Shown here piece by piece: positions 59,123 through 64,000 of a stretch of 64,000 bases of DNA (its first letter is position 1; each line of letters opens with the position of its first letter). The position numbers and the translations under genes are program-made. This DNA comes from Ophioceras dolichostomum (taxonomy: Eukaryota; Ascomycota; Sordariomycetes; Magnaporthales; Ophioceraceae). The stretch is taken from assembly GCA_003049485.1 (NCBI GenBank), contig PYST01000133.1:34576-98575 (forward strand), given 5' to 3'. The notes under the pieces are model-generated. The model saw nothing but the letters and a program-made list of their open reading frames with translations. It searched no databases and was not told the origin of the DNA.

Positions 59123-59363
59123 TGCTCTCTCTCTCTCTCTCGCTTGGTCTTTTGCGCTTTCACTCATTCCCATCAATCACCCTTATCCTCATCACCTTTC
59201 GTTTTACCCCCAACGGATGCTTCAACCCCTAAAAGCTGCAAACGCGCCACCGCTGCTTCATCACTGAAGCGGCACTGAAGACGGACGGCGGGGGCGCAGG
59301 TGGCACCAGCTAGTGGATACCATCGTCGGATGTCGCTCCAGTCCTTTACACCCCGAAGAAACA
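58105..59363. promoter_or_regulatory. divergent promoter region, GH13 and NACHT genes
   Basis: 1.26 kb between two divergent starts. It holds a plus-strand TATAAAA at 58894-58900, 464 bases before the NACHT start, and a long CT tract (59037-59147). No gene in between is supported. Confidence 0.5.
59037..59147. repeat. (CT)n tract with CGCTTG interruptions
   Basis: About 110 bases of CT repeats broken by CGCTTGCT units, in the leader of the NACHT gene. Such tracts are common in fungal leaders and are length-variable. Confidence 0.9.
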
Positions 59364-62300
59364 ATGTCGCAAGCGCTCGCAGAAGCCCCAAAACTCCTGC
59401 CCGAGATCCGTCTCGCGCAGGCCATCTCCAGCTTTTCTGCCTCCCTTGACGAGACGCGCCGCGCGACCTTCACAAATCATCAGACCCAAGGGCCACCGAC
59501 CGCCGCAACTGTCATCAGACTGACCGAGGAGATCAACCGGGATGGCTCTCGAGTGCACAGGGCGTGGCGGCCGTACGCTACTCGTCTTATACCATTGCTC
59601 GAGAAGGTCCGCATCTTCGGCAAAGCGGGCGACATACTCGTTGGCGGCTCGGCGAGTGGTGTCTGGGCTGCGATGCGCATTTCTTTGGAGGTATGAATTG
59701 AATAGACTCGTTCTTCTCGGACCTGAATTCGCCTGCTGATTCGCGGACACAGGACGCAATCAGCACTTTGTCCCTCTTCGAGAGGCTGTCGCTGGTCTTC
59801 ATGCGACTGGGTCGCTGCTCAGACATCCAACAGGACATCGTCTCACTATTTCCCGACTGCAAGGAGCTCCAAGAGGACATGTGCGAGTACCTCATAGTCA
59901 TCCTCCGCTTCTGCCAACGAATCGTTGTCTACCGTCAGAAGTCTCTGCACCGGAAGCTTGGATCGTCGCTCGCACAGACTCTCGACGCCGATTTTGATGC
60001 TTTTGAGAGGGACATCGAGACCTGGTCCGCCGTGATTGATCAGAGAACAAAGTTCCTCACAACATCATCAACACTTGCCGTGGAAAAGACTCTCAGGAGG
60101 GGCAGCAGAGCACTCGAATTCTGGTCTTCCGAGGAAACGCGGGTCGCGCTGTTCGAGGCGAGAAAGATGCAGGTCCTCCACACCGTCTCTCCTCTCCAAA
60201 GCCAGTTTGACCAGTTCTGGCGTCGCGAACGGAAGAAGGGGTCAGTCGACTGGATATTCGAGCATCCTTCCTACGAGACATGGTCGGGGAGCAAACGGGC
60301 GGTTTTATTCGTGGTGGGCGGACTGGGTAGTGGCAAGACTGTGGCTCTGGCCCATATCGTTGGCCACCTCTCTTGCCCCTCTTCCTTGCCGACATCACCC
60401 GCAGCGTCCACGGGCCAAACAGCCGCACCGGTCGTGGCATTCTTCTTCTGCCAGCCCGGCAAGGACGAGACCCTCTCGTGGACGACCATCGTTGACAGTC
60501 TCGTCTACCAAATTATCAACCATCTAGACCGGAAGGAGGCTAGCCCGATCATCAATCAACACCGAGACAAGAGCTGGAGAACCGAAGATTCGGTGGGAAT
60601 ACTCAAACGCCTCGCGCCCCGAAGTCGACAGTACGTTATCGTAATTGATGCGCTCGAAGAGTGCAGCAGGCGCGATGTCGAAGAGGTTTACGAAACCCTG
60701 CGGAACTTGTCGGCAGTGCTTGCCATTCGCCTGTGCCTCTCTTGCCGGCACGAAATCTCCCCTGTGTTCCGGCTGGCTGAGGTCGTGGTCGACGGCGACC
60801 GTTCTCCCGGCCTTGAGGTCAAATTATCTGGAGACAAGTTTCAGGACGAGCTCGAGAAATATATCAATGGAGAGGTTGACAGACGGTCAGGCGTGTCTGG
60901 CCTGAGCCCGGAGCTCAGAGCTCAGATAAAGTCCGTGCTCGCAGCTGGGGCTCAAGGCATGTAAGTTGCTCAACGACCCCGGCTGTTCCTTGTATCCCCT
61001 ATTGCCGGACTTGACTGACTGGACGGCGGGAGGAAAAAAGGTTTCTTTGGGTAGCCCTGCAGCTCGAATCGTTGTTTCCACGGGGGAGCTGGCGACCGAA
61101 GACGGACTCTGCTATCGTTTACGTGCTTGAAAATCTGCCCCCAGATCTCAAGTCTTATTTCAACAGGGCACTTGGCACCATAACGGACAGGCAAACAGGA
61201 CGGAAGTTGTTCATGATCGTGGCTGGCGGTCGTCGATCTCTTTCCACTGACGAAGCTCGAATTGCCCTCAATGTTTCCCCGGGCGATAGTACCTGTTGGG
61301 ACCCCGCCTTCATGATCCGCAAGGAGCATGCCAGTGCAGCCTTCGCCGATCTCTCTGGTGGACTTATCGAGGTTGAAGAAGAGGACAGCCATCTCTACTA
61401 CATTCACCATAGCGTGCAACAACATCTCTGCGGACATCCGGAAGACCGTCAAGACCCCCAATCCGTTCCGGGCATCTTTCAGTTCACGGATTCTGATGCC
61501 GAATCACTGCTCGGTCAGATTTGCGTCACATATTTGAGCCTAGGTGCTCTCGCTGGTAGGCTTGTTCGGACGGGACAAGAAATCGATGGCTCGGCAGCGG
61601 TCGACACCCTCCAATCCACAGCAGTGGCTGCCGGTGGCGTCCCAGGCAAAATTTTCGCGTCAGTCATGAAGAAACGGAACAAGCGGGAGACAGCCAGAAT
61701 CATCGATATCACCAAGACACTTCGAGACCTCATGCTTCAGAGCCAAGGTAACCCCGACGACATACGACTTTTCTTGGACTACTCAAACGAATACTGGGTC
61801 GAACAGACTCATTGCTGGGACCACGCTGTCGGTAACAAACTGCTGGGTCTCGTGGTTGCTCTTATCCGAGATCCTCCGCCTCATCTCCGGCCGCTCAACA
61901 AGAAAGACGCCACCGAAGAGGAGGTTATTAACATCGCTTGGGCGCTGAGACGTGAGCACATCGCGATGTTTACGGCGCTTACTTATGACCTTCCAGGAAG
62001 CAAGTTTGCGGTCAAGGAGGCCCTGGAGCAGCGGCTCGCCAGAGTCGCTGCACGATACCGGCGCACCAGAGCGATGCTAGCTGCATTCCTCCAGCGCTGT
62101 CTAGACGAGCGCCCCCCGGATTACCCTTTGATTCGGCTCCTCTTGCAAAAGGGTGCAGATCCGGAAGCCTTGTTGCAACTTCCCCAGAACCCTGATGCTC
62201 TAGCGCGAACGCCCTTCGACGTTGCTGTCTCAATTGCATCGAAGAACCCATCGGATACAGATCGGCGTCGGATGGCACGCGGACTCCTCCGGCTCAAAGA

Positions 62301-63345
62301 GAGACCTTGCACGCGAGATTTGCATTTCGTGATCGAGATGGGCTGGGTGGACGAGGTCGAAGAGGTCCTGGGTCGCAAGGGAGATACGTACTCGTACTTG
62401 CATCTGGCGGGCGACAAGCATGACGGCCAACTCTCACTTGGAGTTGCCATCGACTCGCTACATGGCGAGGCCTTGTGTGGGATGATCAACATGCTCCTGC
62501 GCTATCAGGCGTTTCCATGGGACACGTACCAGTCGCGGAGCGGACAAGTCGTCGATGCTCTGATCCACTCGATCATCGTCTCGAAGCCCGAGGCAGTTCG
62601 GGAAATCCTCAAGTTCCGGCGCAGGTTGCCGGCGACGAGTCAGAGGTTCGCGCTGAACTATGAGCTCAGCGGACGTTCGCCTCTCCGGACGGCGATGGAG
62701 TACTGCCCAGAGGTGATCGAACAGTTGGTGGGCGACGGAGCGAATCCGAGTTTCTTCGGCGACAGAGGGACTGCGTCACCGCTTGCGCGAGCAATCCGGG
62801 ACGGGGATCTAAAAATGATCCAAGCACTCCTCGAGACATGCCCCAACGAGGACTGGTTAGGAACGGCTTTCAGATCGGCCATCGCTGCCAACAGCAGGGA
62901 CGTCGTGGAATTCATGGTCCGCCCGAGGCCCGGCCCCATCACGGGAACGAAACGAATGTTCATCTCGCGCCTGGTTGGGACGATCCCTCCTCGCTGGGCC
63001 GTTCAGCTCGCAGCACAGCAAGGCTACACCGACATCATCGCCATCCTGGCCGATGCCGGAGCTCAGCTTTGGTTTGAGGCGACCGGGTCCCCACAGCAAT
63101 CTGATAAGCAGCCCCTACTTATTGCCGTTCAAAGGCAGCACTTCCTGGCCGCCAAGCTGATCCTCGAGCGTTCAGGAGTTCTAAGAGAACAACCTCTCCC
63201 TCGAGATTGGGACGAAGTCACTGCTACCACCCGCGTGGCTTGTTTCAGAGACGGGTCTCGCGAAGCCTTAGAGCTGGGTACGCTGTTGGCCTTTGAAGGA
63301 CGCTACCTCGCCGCCGCCCCGGTGGCGGCCAAGATCAACGAATAG
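59364..63345 (+). CDS. NACHT-ankyrin STAND protein (fungal NLR-like)
   Basis: Exons 59364-59690, 59753-60960 and 61041-63345, with GTATGA..CACAG and GTAAGT..AAAAG introns. They give 3840 nt, 1279 residues. An alpha-helical N-terminal domain (about 60-230) resembles the DUF7708-type domains that precede many fungal NACHTs. The NACHT ATPase follows, with P-loop GGLGSGKT (298-305), Walker B VIVIDALEEC (D408; E411/E412 where DE is usual) and FLWVALQLESL after the second intron. The C-terminal third holds degenerate ankyrin-like repeats (PLIRLLLQKGADPEAL, SPLARAIRDGDLKMIQALLE, AVQLAAQQGYTDIIAILADA). In fungi such proteins take part in nonself recognition and programmed cell death, but many have no known trigger. 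Neither HeLo nor HET effector domain is visible. It lies in an accessory region, as NLR-type genes often do. Confidence 0.9.
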
Positions 63346-64000
63346 TAATTTTGGGTTAGCAAAATACGCTTGGCTCTGGATATATGCATAATACCTAGGT
63401 AGATACTAGTAGTATCGATGGGACCGATCAGGGGAATCAGGCAAGGGAAGAAGAAGGGGACAAAAAGTCCGTCGCCGGAATCAACACATGGGAGGGGGAC
63501 TCGCACGATCTCCACTACGGGGAGGGGGGGGGGGGGGGGGGAGNTAGATGGTCGTGGAACATCGTCCCGGGAGGTTTGTTAGGGGAGAGAGGAACAGTGC
63601 CGGAGAAAATGGCGGAGGGCGGAGACTGATGTCCGGAGAAGGTCGGAAAGGATTTACCTGAGGAATGGAATGGCAGAGGTTTTAGAACCCCACGTAAAAA
63701 TGTTCATACTCACAGAAGAGCATCAGAAAGTCTTGTCGGGAGGCCGATGGGGAAAGGAACGAGCACGCGTGCAAAATACTGCTGAATTCTTGTGTCTGTC
63801 TTCCAAAGGAAAGCTATCTGTGCGTTGGTAGGGAGAGCGACCTTATAAAGGCTGCTTGGTAGGTAGATGCCTTGGAAGTTGATGTCTTAGGACTGAGGCA
63901 ACAGCTACCACGTGAGCAGGTACCTACTATGAACCAACAAGTCTCCATGTTGTTTTGTCTATCACGAAGACGAGCACTAACTAGTTCCATGCTCATGCCG
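63346..64000. other. 3' flank of the NACHT gene, poly-G and one N
   Basis: 655 bases without a supported gene. An 18-base G run (63524-63541) is followed by a single N at 63544, a place where the assembly is uncertain. A CCTAGGTAG palindrome lies near 63393, and CACGTG at about 63910. Confidence 0.6.

Noticed and set aside
1..64000. tRNA or rRNA genes
   Set aside because: I looked for T-arm consensus (GGTTCGA..C) with a matching acceptor stem and found none that folds; a covariance-model scan would settle it.

Overview
The window is nuclear DNA of a filamentous ascomycete, most likely a Sordariomycete. Protein genes carry short GT-AG introns of about 50 to 150 bases, starts sit in fungal Kozak contexts (CACCATGG, ACAATG), and the gene families (Clr5-domain protein, M28 aminopeptidase with PA domain, germinal-centre kinase, Ubx5-type UBX protein, Ecm29, Csx1/Nam8-type RRM protein, fungal NACHT-ankyrin protein) are a typical fungal set. 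Gene calls and exon borders below were read by eye; no database search was possible.

Layout. 0.1-5.0 kb: a Clr5-domain gene (+), then an AIM6-like phosphodiesterase and a secreted/vacuolar M28 aminopeptidase (both -). 5.0-14.4 kb: sparse, with a small CxxC protein with Ser/Ala repeats (-) and a secreted eight-cysteine protein (-) whose last exon lies beyond a run of Ns. 14.4-28.9 kb: a conserved core of three genes, all on the minus strand: a GCK-III type kinase, a UBA-UAS-UIM-UBX protein and the proteasome adaptor Ecm29. The last two both act around ubiquitin and the proteasome. 28.9-45.7 kb: a gene-poor stretch with decayed coding remnants at 30-35.5 kb and a long pyrimidine-rich leader in front of the RRM gene. 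45.7-48.7 kb: a three-RRM protein of the Csx1/Nam8/TIA-1 type (+) with an acidic N-terminal extension. 48.7-56 kb: an accessory region with four small, apparently related Cys-rich open frames (one broken by a frameshift), a perfect 38-bp inverted repeat and many TAGGTACCTA-like palindromes. 56.1-58.1 kb: an intronless, cytosolic GH13 enzyme (-). 59.4-63.3 kb: a NACHT-ankyrin (NLR-like) gene (+), divergent from the GH13 gene.

The two ends differ in character. The left and middle parts hold conserved housekeeping genes, while the right 15 kb looks like accessory sequence: small Cys-rich paralogues, an NLR-like gene, a possibly transferred carbohydrate enzyme and foldback repeats. The small Cys-rich cluster with the motif M-C-x(8)-C is the best candidate for something undescribed. 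No tRNA, rRNA, CRISPR array or intact transposon was recognised.
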